From NCBI RefSeq assembly GCF_001950255.1, contig NZ_BDJK01000023.1, positions 1 through 47,688 on the forward strand: DNA of 47,688 nucleotides, given 5' to 3'. The first letter of the stretch is position 1, and every line of letters begins with the position of its first letter. The position numbers and the translations under genes are program-made. Positions 30,723 to 38,967 of the stretch are shown in pieces. Origin of the DNA: Carboxydothermus pertinax (GTDB taxonomy: Bacteria > Bacillota > Z-2901 > Carboxydothermales > Carboxydothermaceae). Below the pieces are notes generated by a model that was given only the letters and a program-made list of their open reading frames with translations, ran no database searches and was not told where the DNA came from.

Positions 30723-31571
30723 TTAACAAGAAATCCCTAACGCTTTTTTCATTACGTCAACCGGCGGGCTAACCCCGGTCCATTTTTCAAAAGCCAAAAC
30801 CCCCTGCCAGAGCAGCATAGAAAAGCCGTTTATTATCCTGGCACCTTTTTCTTTAGAAGCTTTTAAGAATTTAGTTTCGGCAGGGTTATAAATAAGATCA
30901 TAAGCCACAAAATCCGAAGTAATGCCGGTAAAATCCACAGGCGGCATTTGGTTTTCGTAAGGAGGCATTCCTAAGGGTAAAGTATTAACCGCCATATGAT
31001 AAGGTTTAAGAGAAAGAAGTCCTTCCCCAAGTTCAAGGATATTAGATACTTTTCCGACAGCGCGAAACTCTTCCAAAAGCTTTTGGGCCTTTTTGATAGT
31101 ACGGTTAGCAATGACTAGCTCAGCTCCGGCTGTTAAGAGAGCATACGCTACGGCCCTGGCCGCACCACCTGCACCTAATAGTAAAACCCTTTTACCCTTT
31201 ACCTCCACTCCAAATTCTTTTAGACTTAATAAAAAGCCGGGGGCATCGGTATTGTAACCAACAAGCTTACCCCGGTCATTAACAATGGTATTTACCGCCC
31301 CAATAATTTTGGCCTCAAGCGCTACTTCATCTAAAAACGGTAATACTTTTTCTTTATAGGGTATGGTTACATTTATACCGCGAAAGTTAAAAGCTTTTAT
31401 GCCGTAGAGGGCATCTTTAAGCTTATCCTCCTCAACTTCCAGGGGCAGGTACAGATAATTTAGATTTAATGTTTTAAAAGCTTCATTATGCATTTGGGGG
31501 GAAAGGGTATGCTTTAACGGATAGCCAATTATACCCGTGAGCTTGGTTTCACCGTTTATCCGCATTTCCAT
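30723..31571 (-). CDS. aroE: Shikimate dehydrogenase
   Basis: NADPH-dependent reduction of 3-dehydroshikimate (282 aa). The substrate site motif GYPLKHTLSPQMHNEAF and catalytic Lys in NVTIPYKE are visible, followed by the Rossmann loop GAGGAARAVAYAL, the cofactor-specifying NRTIKKA, and the C-terminal NGFSMLLWQG. The ATG at 31571 has AGGGGGG upstream and overlaps the end of the yqeG-like gene by 23 bases. Confidence 0.95.
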   Translation of the reverse strand: MEMRINGETKLTGIIGYPLKHTLSPQMHNEAFKTLNLNYLYLPLEVEEDKLKDALYGIKAFNFRGINVTIPYKEKVLPFLDEVALEAKIIGAVNTIVNDRGKLVGYNTDAPGFLLSLKEFGVEVKGKRVLLLGAGGAARAVAYALLTAGAELVIANRTIKKAQKLLEEFRAVGKVSNILELGEGLLSLKPYHMAVNTLPLGMPPYENQMPPVDFTGITSDFVAYDLIYNPAETKFLKASKEKGARIINGFSMLLWQGVLAFEKWTGVSPPVDVMKKALGISC

Positions 31572-32097
31572 TAAATCCCCCCTGAGGCACGTAAATTTTT
31601 AATCCCTTCCGAAAAAGCCGCTTTAAAAGATGTCCTTCGATAAACCGATTGATTTTCGTTCCAATAAACTCCCGGGAAGCCATTGGATTAACTAATATTG
31701 CCATTAACCCCGCTCGCTTCGCCCCCATTATGTCCGTTAAAAGCTGATCTCCTATTACCGCCACCTCTAATGGTTTAAGGCCCATCAGATGGACTGCCCG
31801 CAAAAACGCCCGCCGCCTTGGTTTAATTGCCCGGGCTACATATGGTATACCTAAAAAGTCAGCTATTTCTTGCACCCGCCCGTTACTGTTATTGGAAACC
31901 AGACAAAACCTTATCCCCAACTTTTGCATCCTTTTCACCCATTTTACCACATCCTGAGGAATAGTTCTCTCCCCCCAGGGAGAAATGGTGTTATCAAGGT
32001 CAAGAATTAGTCCTTTTAAACTATATTTTTTTAGTATCCCTTCGTCCAAAACAGTAACCTTTTCCAGGTATAAATCAGGCCACAAATATTTTAACAT
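31549..32097 (-). CDS. yqeG: YqeG-family HAD IIIA phosphatase
   Basis: A 182-aa haloacid-dehalogenase phosphatase. Motif I DLDNTISPW with both aspartates, motif II VSNNSN, and motif III with GDQLLTDIMGAKRAG are seen. The N-terminal MLKYLWPDLYLEKV is typical of the YqeG/GEP4 family, whose yeast member is a phosphatidylglycerophosphate phosphatase; the bacterial substrate is not certain. The ATG at 32097 has AAAGGAGG. In many Firmicutes yqeG precedes aroE, which fits. Confidence 0.9.
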   Translation of the reverse strand: MLKYLWPDLYLEKVTVLDEGILKKYSLKGLILDLDNTISPWGERTIPQDVVKWVKRMQKLGIRFCLVSNNSNGRVQEIADFLGIPYVARAIKPRRRAFLRAVHLMGLKPLEVAVIGDQLLTDIMGAKRAGLMAILVNPMASREFIGTKINRFIEGHLLKRLFRKGLKIYVPQGGFNGNADKR

Positions 32098-32107
32098 ATT
32101 TCCTCCT

Positions 32108-33124
32108 TTATTTCCCAAAGGGGCAATGGGGGAAAGTGCAAACCGGGCATTCCAGGCAAAGTCCGCCATGCCCTAAAGCTGCAATATCTTTTCGGGTTAA
32201 TACTTCTCCGGCTAGCAACCGGGGTAACACCAGATCAAAAATGGTGGTTTTACTGTACATAACGCAACCCGGAAGTCCTAAAACCGGAATCCCGCCTAAA
32301 AGGGCATAGAGAAACATCGATCCCGGTAGCACCGGCGAGCCGTAAACAATAACTTCGCCGCCAGCTTTTTTAATACCTCCCGGAGTTAAATCATCGGGGT
32401 CCACCGACATTCCACCGGTCGCTAAAATTAACTCCATGCCGGCCTCTTTTAGTTTTAAAATGGCCTCAGCAATTTGGTCCACATCATCGGGAGCTCTAAG
32501 GTGCATGTCTATGTTAAGGTTAAACTTTTTTAACTTTTCCGCTAACACCGGAGTAAATTTGTCTTCAATCCTACCGTAAAACACTTCATTACCGGTATTA
32601 ACGACCCCGACCTTGGGGCGGGACAGCGGTTTTACATCTAGCACCTTTTTCCCCCGGCAGATCTCTTCCACTTTCTTGATTTTTTCTTCTTCTATTACTA
32701 AAGGTATAATTCTTGTACCAGCTACATACTGACCGGGTTCAACCACCCGATTGGAATGAAGAGTAGATACCATTAGTTCTCCCAACATATTTATTTCGAA
32801 TAAAGCTTCGGTATCTACCTTAAATAAACCTCGTTCCTTTACTAAAAGATTAACTTTACCCTCTTTAGGTTCACTTAAAATAAAGCGTTCACCGCCCACC
32901 GCTCGGGCAATCCTTTGCGCTGCATCGTTTTCATGTAATATACCGTCAACTACTTCCCAGACATAGATGTGGTCTTTTCCAAGCTTCAAAAGCTCTGGAA
33001 TATCCTCTTCCCGGATAATATGGCCTTTTTTAAAGGCCGGGCCTTTAAATTCTCCCGGAACGATTTTCGTAATATCATGGCATAACACCATCCCTACTGC
33101 ATCCTGCACTGGAACTTTTTTCAT
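32108..33124 (-). CDS. MoCF-domain molybdopterin-binding protein with a Cys-rich tail
   Basis: A 338-aa MoeA-like protein. An N-terminal segment (VPVQDAVGMVLCHDITKIVPG and KKGHIIREEDIPELLKLG) is MoeA-like. The C-terminal half is a MoCF/MogA fold: GVVNTGNEV, LATGGMSVDPDD, VLPGSMFLYALL and VLGLPGCVMY. The last 20 residues have four Cys in a CX2CX2CX4C pattern (CLECPVC, then C), reminiscent of an iron-sulfur or zinc site. Located directly after modC, so a role in molybdenum or tungsten cofactor handling is likely. The ATG at 33124 is one of two adjacent ATGs behind GAGGTGG. Confidence 0.82.
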   Translation of the reverse strand: MKKVPVQDAVGMVLCHDITKIVPGEFKGPAFKKGHIIREEDIPELLKLGKDHIYVWEVVDGILHENDAAQRIARAVGGERFILSEPKEGKVNLLVKERGLFKVDTEALFEINMLGELMVSTLHSNRVVEPGQYVAGTRIIPLVIEEEKIKKVEEICRGKKVLDVKPLSRPKVGVVNTGNEVFYGRIEDKFTPVLAEKLKKFNLNIDMHLRAPDDVDQIAEAILKLKEAGMELILATGGMSVDPDDLTPGGIKKAGGEVIVYGSPVLPGSMFLYALLGGIPVLGLPGCVMYSKTTIFDLVLPRLLAGEVLTRKDIAALGHGGLCLECPVCTFPHCPFGK

Positions 33125-33145
33125 CATCTCCACCTCTATTTTAAC

Positions 33146-34273
33146 TTATTCTGGCCAAACCCAAATATTTTTTGCTGGTATACTTATCCAAAGATTTTTC
33201 CCCACCTTTAAATCATAAATATCCAAAAAATTTCGCGGAATAATTATTTCCAAGTCATAATTATCATGATTCTTTGTTTCTATAAGGCTGACAAGAAGAG
33301 TATTAGTGCTAACACCAGGTCGTACTTCTAACAGCTTGGCTAAAAAAATATTTTCCAAAGGCTTTGTATTTACTTCTTTTTTACGATAATTTTCGTCTTT
33401 TTCTTCATTATTTGGAATTATAATGATATCTTCCGGACGAATCGCAAAAGCAACCCTTGCTCCAATAGGTAAAGGTACCGGTAAAGCATTTAACAAAAAT
33501 TTTTCACTGCGAACTTGGATGAACGTTTCTTCCTTTTTTACGATTTCCCCTTGAAAAATATTGCGACAACCGGTAAAACTAGCAACAGTTCGGCAACAAG
33601 GTCTCCTTATAATCTCTTCCCGGCTTCCTATTTGGCAAAGCTTTCCCCCCTCCATGATGGCAATTTTTGCACTTAAAGTAAAAGCCTCTGCCAAATCATG
33701 GGTTACCATAATTATTGGAATCTTCCATTCCCGGCTTAGTTCAGCTAATTCCACCACCAATTGTTCTTTGATCAAGTTATCCAAGGCCGAAAAAGGTTCA
33801 TCCAAAAGTAAGAGGTCGGGCTGGGGGGCCAAAGCCCGAGCTAAAGCTACTCGCTGTTGCTGGCCCCCGGAAAGCTGGGCTGGATTGCGTTTTTCTAAAC
33901 CCGAAAGCCGCATTTTCTGAAGAAGTTCCTGCACCCTCGCCTTTCTTTTTTTTCTTTCCCATTTACTGATCCCATACGCAATGTTTTCTTCTACTGACAT
34001 ATGGGGAAAAAGAGCATAATTTTGGAGGACCAGGCCAATACGCCTTAGTTGAGGTGGTATGTTTATGTTGTTTTTACTATCATAAAGAATCCGATGATTA
34101 AGCACTATCTTTCCCTGATCAGGGGCTAAAATACCCGCGAGGAGCCTCAAGGTTAGGCTTTTGCCAGCACCCGAAGGGCCTAGGATAGTTAAAAATTCAT
34201 TGCCAAGATGCAAAGAAAGCTGAAGGGAAAAACCCGTTGAACTTAGATTTTTTTCTATTTCAACTTCTAGCAA
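33146..34273 (-). CDS. modC: Molybdate/tungstate ABC transporter ATP-binding protein
   Basis: ATPase (375 aa) with Walker A GPSGAGKS, signature LSGGQQQRVALARAL, Walker B LLLLDEPFSALD and H-loop MVTHDL. A C-terminal domain of about 150 residues includes a RPEDIIII strand and a TOBE-like end (WISIPAKNIWVWPE) that binds oxyanion or regulates transport in the family. Third component of the mod operon. Whether it serves molybdate or tungstate cannot be told; the nearby tungsten-type aldehyde oxidoreductase favours tungstate. Confidence 0.9.
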   Translation of the reverse strand: MLEVEIEKNLSSTGFSLQLSLHLGNEFLTILGPSGAGKSLTLRLLAGILAPDQGKIVLNHRILYDSKNNINIPPQLRRIGLVLQNYALFPHMSVEENIAYGISKWERKKRKARVQELLQKMRLSGLEKRNPAQLSGGQQQRVALARALAPQPDLLLLDEPFSALDNLIKEQLVVELAELSREWKIPIIMVTHDLAEAFTLSAKIAIMEGGKLCQIGSREEIIRRPCCRTVASFTGCRNIFQGEIVKKEETFIQVRSEKFLLNALPVPLPIGARVAFAIRPEDIIIIPNNEEKDENYRKKEVNTKPLENIFLAKLLEVRPGVSTNTLLVSLIETKNHDNYDLEIIIPRNFLDIYDLKVGKNLWISIPAKNIWVWPE

Positions 34274-34303
34274 CGAAAAACCACCTCATCTATTTAGTCC
34301 TAG

Positions 34304-34987
34304 CTATTTTACCAACGGAAACTGGTAAATTTTCCTATTTAGGCGATTTAGACTCCAAAGGGTAAGCAAAGCAATTACCGTAATAATAGCCACTAAAGTA
34401 TTTGCTAAAGAAAAATTTCCCGCTACCACTGCATCATAAATAGCAATAGACATCGTCTGCGTTTTCCCAGGTATATTCCCGGCAACCATTAAAGTTGCCC
34501 CAAAATCCCCTAAGGCTCTAGCCCAAGCTAAGATAGTACCCGCCACAATCCCTCGCCAAGCTAAGGGCAAACTTATGGTGAAAAATATGGTAATTTCCCC
34601 TTTACCCAAACTCCGGGCCACATCCTCCAAATTTGGATCCACCCTTTCAAACGCTGCCCGAGCTGATTTAATAATTAATGGTAAAGAAATAATTGTTGCC
34701 GCTAAAACAGCTCCCTCCCAGGTAAAAACCAACGAGATACCCAGCCGTGTTTCCAGAAAATGACCTACTGCACTCTGCCGTCCAACAACAAGTAAAAGAT
34801 AATAGCCTAACACCGTAGGCGGTAACACCATTGGTAAAGTAAAAGCAGCATCCAAAAGCTCTTTTCCCCGCCAGTTTTTTTTGGCTAAAAGCCAAGCTAA
34901 AGGTAAACCAATAAGTAAAGCCAAAAAAGTTGCTAAAAAAGAAACTTTAAAAGAAAGGTACAAAGGAAAAAAATTAATCCCTTTCAC
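34304..34987 (-). CDS. modB: Molybdate/tungstate ABC transporter permease
   Basis: A 227-aa permease with five to six membrane helices. The cytoplasmic EAA loop is LEDVARSLGKGEITIFFTIS, which contacts the ATPase, and DFGATLMVAGNIPGKTQTM is a ModB/WtpB signature. Co-transcribed between modA and modC. Confidence 0.92.
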   Translation of the reverse strand: MKGINFFPLYLSFKVSFLATFLALLIGLPLAWLLAKKNWRGKELLDAAFTLPMVLPPTVLGYYLLLVVGRQSAVGHFLETRLGISLVFTWEGAVLAATIISLPLIIKSARAAFERVDPNLEDVARSLGKGEITIFFTISLPLAWRGIVAGTILAWARALGDFGATLMVAGNIPGKTQTMSIAIYDAVVAGNFSLANTLVAIITVIALLTLWSLNRLNRKIYQFPLVK

Positions 34988-35036
34988 CTGCTTGTCCTCC
35001 TAGTTAAGCAAAAGTTGAACTTTTTCATTAGTTATG

Positions 35037-35831
35037 TTATTTAGGTATTTCAAAGCCATACTTTTTGAGGATTTTTTGGCCTTCATTCCCAGAGACAAAC
35101 TCTACAAACTTCCGGGCAGCTTTCTCGTATTTACTTCCTTTTACAACAGCAATTGTTTGGTCTAAAGGTTTATAAAGATTTTGAGCAACCAGAAGATAAT
35201 TTAATTTTGTATCTTTAACCAGAGATAAGGCCAAAATACCAGCATCAGTATTTCCGGTTTCCACCAGGGTTTGTGTATCCCGGATGTTGTTGCCATAGAC
35301 AATTTTATCCTTTAGACGCCTCCATAAGCCTGCATTTTGGAGAGCTTCCTGCGCAGCTTTGCCGTAAGGTGCATGTTTCGGATTAGCTATTGCGATTTTT
35401 TTAATCCTAGGATTTAACAAGTCATTTAACGTATTAAGTCTAAGGGTATGGTTTTTAGCTTGAGCTAAAACAATTTTTCCTCTGGCGTAAACCTTTAGCG
35501 AATCAGAAAAAACAAGATTTTTTTTCTCCAATCGCTTGACGTAAGATTGATCGGCCGAAGCAAAAACATCTATAGGCGCACCATTTTCAATTTGCTCAGT
35601 CAAGATTCCCGAGGAGCCAAAAGAGTAGTTAACTTTAATCCCTGTCTTTTGGGTAAACCGCTGACCAATTTCTTTAAAAGCTCCTTGCAAGTCCGCAGCT
35701 GCTCCCACTAAGATTTCAACCTCTTGGGGCTTTTTACCTGAACTTTCAGTACAACCAGCTGTTAAAAAAACTGACCCTAGCGCCAAAAATGATAAAAAAA
35801 AGCCTACTATAAGTTGTTTTCGTCCAGTCAT
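35037..35831 (-). CDS. modA: Molybdate/tungstate-binding lipoprotein ModA
   Basis: Substrate-binding protein of 264 aa with a lipobox (LTAGC, Cys27). The mature part starts VEILVGAAADLQGAFKEIG, with the classical oxyanion site residues in GAAADL and SFGSSGILTEQIENGAPIDVFASAD. Belongs to the ModA family proper. Its start overlaps the ModE-like stop by one base (TAATG), giving translational coupling. Confidence 0.93.
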   Translation of the reverse strand: MTGRKQLIVGFFLSFLALGSVFLTAGCTESSGKKPQEVEILVGAAADLQGAFKEIGQRFTQKTGIKVNYSFGSSGILTEQIENGAPIDVFASADQSYVKRLEKKNLVFSDSLKVYARGKIVLAQAKNHTLRLNTLNDLLNPRIKKIAIANPKHAPYGKAAQEALQNAGLWRRLKDKIVYGNNIRDTQTLVETGNTDAGILALSLVKDTKLNYLLVAQNLYKPLDQTIAVVKGSKYEKAARKFVEFVSGNEGQKILKKYGFEIPK

Positions 35832-36172
35832 TATTTTCCCCCTTCAAAATATTTCTTAAATAATTCATTTAAATAATTGCGAGCTTCGGTACTAAATTGT
35901 TCATACTTTTTTAATAATTTTTGCCCCTCGGCAGTTACTACTGCTCCTCCGCCATTTTTCCCTCCCTTGTAAAAATTAATAATTTTTACTCCAAGGCGTT
36001 TCTCAATAGATTTTAACAACATATACGCTTTACTGTAAGCCATCTTTTGTTCGTCGGCGGCCCGTTTTAAAGAACCGGTTTTCTGCACTCCCAAAAGCAA
36101 CCGGTAAGGTCCATCGCCAAACAATTTTTCTCCCTCGTCGGTTACAATCCATAATTTACTTCTTAACCGCAA
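35831..36172 (-). CDS. ModE-like DNA-binding regulator, single-domain
   Basis: A 113-aa protein corresponding to the N-terminal winged-helix domain of ModE (GPYRLLLGVQKTGSLKRAADEQKMAYSKAYMLLKSIE and KGGKNGGGAVVTAEGQKLL, seen in parts). The C-terminal molybdate-binding (TOBE/Mop) domains of E. coli ModE are missing, as in many Firmicutes and archaea. TTG start behind GGAGGTGG. First gene of the mod operon and preceded by a matching dyad. Regulation would require another way of sensing the metal oxyanion; that is an inference. Confidence 0.88.
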   Translation of the reverse strand: MRLRSKLWIVTDEGEKLFGDGPYRLLLGVQKTGSLKRAADEQKMAYSKAYMLLKSIEKRLGVKIINFYKGGKNGGGAVVTAEGQKLLKKYEQFSTEARNYLNELFKKYFEGGK

Positions 36173-36183
36173 ACTTCCACCTC

Positions 36184-36207
36184 CGATATTCTAGTTTAAG
36201 AATATCG
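36184..36207. promoter_or_regulatory. ModE-like operator
   Basis: CGATATTCT (36184-36192) and AGAATATCG (36199-36207) are perfect 9-bp arms with a 6-base spacer. The size and half-sites resemble the E. coli ModE operator (CGnTATATA-N6-TATATAnCG-like). It ends right beside the GGAGGTGG of the regulator gene and covers the -10 element. Confidence 0.75.
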
Positions 36208-36227
36208 AAAAATCTTTTATTTGTAAA
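36199..36227 (-). promoter_or_regulatory. Promoter of the mod operon
   Basis: TTTACA (minus strand, 36222-36227) and TATTCT (36199-36204) are separated by 17 bases. The -10 overlaps one arm of the ModE-like operator, so binding would block transcription. Confidence 0.65.
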
Positions 36228-36246
36228 TTATTTTTTAAAAAATAAA

Positions 36247-36269
36247 AAACCGCCATCTTTCGGCGGTTT
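36247..36269 (-). terminator. Terminator of sigK
   Basis: AAACCGCC (36247-36254) and GGCGGTTT (36262-36269) form an 8-bp stem, followed on the minus strand by TTTTATTTTTT. It begins at the sigK stop codon. Confidence 0.85.
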
Positions 36270-36972
36270 AATGCTTTAAATTGTTTTCCGGGAAACAATT
36301 TAAGAGTTTTAAAATTGCTTTCTTTTCAATCCTTGAAACATAAGACCGGGAAATCCCCATTTTTTTGGCAATTTCCCGCTGGGTTTTTTTCGGATTTTGG
36401 GAAAGCCCAAACCGGTCTTCAATCACTTTCCGCTCCCGGGGCGTAAGTTTTTGGAGATTTTTTTCAATAGTTTCGGCATCAAGCATTTGCATCACCTGTT
36501 CTAAAACAATATCCCCCCGGGTGCCAAGAATATCTAAAAGAGTAATTTCATTCCCTTCTTTATCAAAACCAATCGGGTCATAAAGGGAAACCTCACCCCG
36601 GTTTTTCTTGGTGGCGCGAAGATGCATCAAGATTTCATTTTCCACGCATTTTGCCGCATAAGTGGCCAGTTTGGTCCCTTTATCGGGACGAAAGGTATCG
36701 ATAGCTTTAATGAGCCCAATGGTACCAATGGAAATTAAATCTTCCGTTGCTTCCCCGGTACCTTCAAATTTTTTTACAATATGGGCTACCAGTCGTAAAT
36801 TTCGCTCCGCCAGTACATCCCGGGCCTCCCGGTCACCCTGCAAAAGCCTTTCAATATAGTACGCCTCCTCTTCTTCCGATAACGGCTGGGGAAAAGCACT
36901 GCCCGCCAAATACCCAAGTAAAAATAAAAGGCCTTCCACTACCAGGGTGATAAGTGCGCCAAAAACACCCAT
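36268..36972 (-). CDS. sigK: Sporulation sigma factor SigK, uninterrupted
   Basis: RNA polymerase sigma factor (234 aa) for late mother-cell genes. The first 20 or so residues are hydrophobic (GALITLVVEGLLFLLGYLAG), the pro-sequence removed on activation. Region 2 has LRLVAHIVKKFEGTGEATEDLISIGTIGL in parts and TYAAKCVENEILMHLR; region 4 has LTPRERKVIEDRFGL and the HTH QREIAKKMGISRSYVSRIEKKA. Unlike Bacillus subtilis there is no skin element splitting the gene. It shows the organism can sporulate. A hairpin in its leader partly overlaps the ribosome binding site. Confidence 0.95.
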   Translation of the reverse strand: MGVFGALITLVVEGLLFLLGYLAGSAFPQPLSEEEEAYYIERLLQGDREARDVLAERNLRLVAHIVKKFEGTGEATEDLISIGTIGLIKAIDTFRPDKGTKLATYAAKCVENEILMHLRATKKNRGEVSLYDPIGFDKEGNEITLLDILGTRGDIVLEQVMQMLDAETIEKNLQKLTPRERKVIEDRFGLSQNPKKTQREIAKKMGISRSYVSRIEKKAILKLLNCFPENNLKH

Positions 36973-36981
36973 ACCATCCCT

Positions 36982-37012
36982 CCCGCATCCTCTTCCCTAT
37001 ATGATATGCGGG
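36982..37012 (-). promoter_or_regulatory. Leader hairpin touching the sigK ribosome binding site
   Basis: CCCGCAT (36982-36988) and ATGCGGG (37006-37012) form a perfect 7-bp inverted repeat. In the transcript, the 3' arm ATGCGGG runs into AGGG, the ribosome binding site, 5 bases from the ATG. Part of the site would be paired in the hairpin. Confidence 0.45.
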
Positions 37013-37050
37013 AAAGGTAAAAGGGTGACGGAAAAAAGAGGTAAAAAAGA

Positions 37051-37078
37051 AAAAATCCTGTCAGGCGGCAGGATTTTT
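37051..37078. terminator. Bidirectional terminator after the aldehyde oxidoreductase gene
   Basis: AAAAATCCTG (37051-37060) and CAGGATTTTT (37069-37078) form a 10-bp perfect stem with an 8-base loop. It lies about 95 bases beyond the stop codon of the AOR gene. Confidence 0.85.
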
Positions 37079-37173
37079 AATTTCTAATGTTTCATCCGGT
37101 AAAAGAGGATTTTTTATCTTCTTTTTTAAACAACATATAACTCTTGGAAATTTAGGAAGTCCCTGATTTCTAG

Positions 37174-38967
37174 TTATAACCCTAAAGCTTTAAGCTTTTC
37201 AGCGGTAGGAATCCCTTTCTCATCCCACCCCCGAACTTTATAGTAGTCCGGCAGAAGTTCTACCAGACGGTGCTTATGCCCCTTAGAAGGTCCATGAGGG
37301 ATAGGCTCCTCTAAAAGCCGCTTGGGTAGGGTATCTTCTTTTGGATCTATACCTGCTTTTAAGTTAAAAACCCGCTCTAAATTCCAGATCCGTTCCCCGG
37401 CTGTTAGTATTTCTTCAGTAGTGTAATTTTCACCAACAATGTAGTTAAAGAGGTCCCGATAGTCATCGGCACTTAAAGCAAAAGAGGTAAAGAGGCAAAG
37501 TCCCAGAGAGTCAATAACTGCGGTTAAGTCCTGGAAGAGCTTAACCCACTCAGCTTTGCCCTCTAAGGCAAAGCGGTCAATTTTTTCCGGAGACCCAAGA
37601 ATTTCTGGTGAAATCAGGTAACCTCGGACGTGACAGCCGCCACGGTTGGAAGTGGCATACTGTAAGCCATGCCCTTGAATACCGCGGGGGTCATAAGCCG
37701 GAAGTTCCTGTTTTTTTACAGACATTGAAAGTTCCGGAACTCCATAAGACTCAGCTAAGCGGTAAGAGCCAAGGGCCAGTTTTGCGCCAAAACCTTCGCC
37801 AGCACCCATCTTACGGGTCCACTCAAGAACGGCTTCCACCGAGCCAAATTTTAATTCCGGACCATCTAGTTCTTCTCGTTTAATATAACCTTTTTCGTAA
37901 AGCTCCATTGCACAGGCAATAGTAGCACCCGCAGAAATAGTATCTAATCCATATTCGTTGCAAAAGTTATTGGCTTTAATAATAGCCTCAAGGTCATCAA
38001 CTCCGCAATCCGCACCAAAGGCCCAGATAGTTTCGTACTCCGGACCGCCGCCTTCCTCACCATCAACTTTACAGTAGCGGCCGCACGCAATAGGGCAGCG
38101 ATAACAAGGATCCTTCTTTACCAAGTATTTTTCGGATAATGTTTCTCCCGAAATCTCATCAGCATTTGGGAAATAAGATTTCTGGAAGTTGTTAGTTGGC
38201 ATAACACCATTTTCATTAATAATATTTACCAGAACCGCCGTACCATAATTAGGCAAGCCCTGGCCACTAACCCCATCTTCCCGAATTTTCTTAATTAAAG
38301 ACGATAAAAGTTCTTTAGTTTTTTCTGGCTCTGCAGGCACAACTTTTCCGGATCCTCTTACAACGATTGCTTTTAAGTTTTTACTGCCCATGACAGCACC
38401 TACACCAGAACGGCCAGCAGCCCGGTATTTTTCGTTCATCACCGAAGCTATGGGTGAAAGCTTTTCGCCAGCAGGACCGATAGTCAGTACCCGTGCCTTG
38501 GGATCGCCAACCTCTTCTTGAAGAAGTACCGTAGTATCAGATACAAGCTTACCCCAGTAATTCTGAGCATCTCTAATTTCAACAGTATCGTCTTTAATGT
38601 ATAGGTAGCTTGGTTTAACGGCTTTTCCTTCAACGATAATTAAATCATAGCCAGCAAACTTTAATTCCGCTCCCCAAAAACCACCAGAGTTTGAACTAGC
38701 AATCGTTCCAGTAAGAGGCGATTTGGTAATTACCATGTACCGTCCCGAAGTCGGAGCAGAAGACCCTGTAAGAGGCCCGGTTGCAAAAATAATTTTATTT
38801 TCCTCCGAAAGCGGATCAACCCCGGGATCAATTTCCTGGAATAAAAAATAACTGCCAAGTCCCCGACCACCTAAAAACTTTTTGGCTACAGCCAAATCCA
38901 GGGGCTCTTTCTTAATTTCACCGGTGGAAAGGTTAACTCTCAATACTTTTCCGCAATAACCGGCCAT
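37174..38967 (-). CDS. Tungsten aldehyde:ferredoxin oxidoreductase (AOR)
   Basis: Tungsten-pterin enzyme (597 aa) oxidising aldehydes to acids with ferredoxin, or acids to aldehydes in reverse. The N-terminal domain starts [20 protein letters not shown] and [14 protein letters not shown]. The [4Fe-4S] ligands are CYRCPIAC (three Cys, then GRYC) and the distal Cys in DSLGLC. The W-pterin-binding region has the usual [23 protein letters not shown] (in parts) and [21 protein letters not shown] (in parts). Starts ATG behind AAAAGGGGG; a TATAAT (39050-39055) lies 83 bases upstream. The mod operon nearby could supply its metal. Confidence 0.94.
   Translation of the reverse strand: MAGYCGKVLRVNLSTGEIKKEPLDLAVAKKFLGGRGLGSYFLFQEIDPGVDPLSEENKIIFATGPLTGSSAPTSGRYMVITKSPLTGTIASSNSGGFWGAELKFAGYDLIIVEGKAVKPSYLYIKDDTVEIRDAQNYWGKLVSDTTVLLQEEVGDPKARVLTIGPAGEKLSPIASVMNEKYRAAGRSGVGAVMGSKNLKAIVVRGSGKVVPAEPEKTKELLSSLIKKIREDGVSGQGLPNYGTAVLVNIINENGVMPTNNFQKSYFPNADEISGETLSEKYLVKKDPCYRCPIACGRYCKVDGEEGGGPEYETIWAFGADCGVDDLEAIIKANNFCNEYGLDTISAGATIACAMELYEKGYIKREELDGPELKFGSVEAVLEWTRKMGAGEGFGAKLALGSYRLAESYGVPELSMSVKKQELPAYDPRGIQGHGLQYATSNRGGCHVRGYLISPEILGSPEKIDRFALEGKAEWVKLFQDLTAVIDSLGLCLFTSFALSADDYRDLFNYIVGENYTTEEILTAGERIWNLERVFNLKAGIDPKEDTLPKRLLEEPIPHGPSKGHKHRLVELLPDYYKVRGWDEKGIPTAEKLKALGL

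Noticed and set aside
36268-36972. Skin-element insertion in sigK
   Set aside because: The reading frame is continuous from region 1 to region 4 with no recombinase gene.
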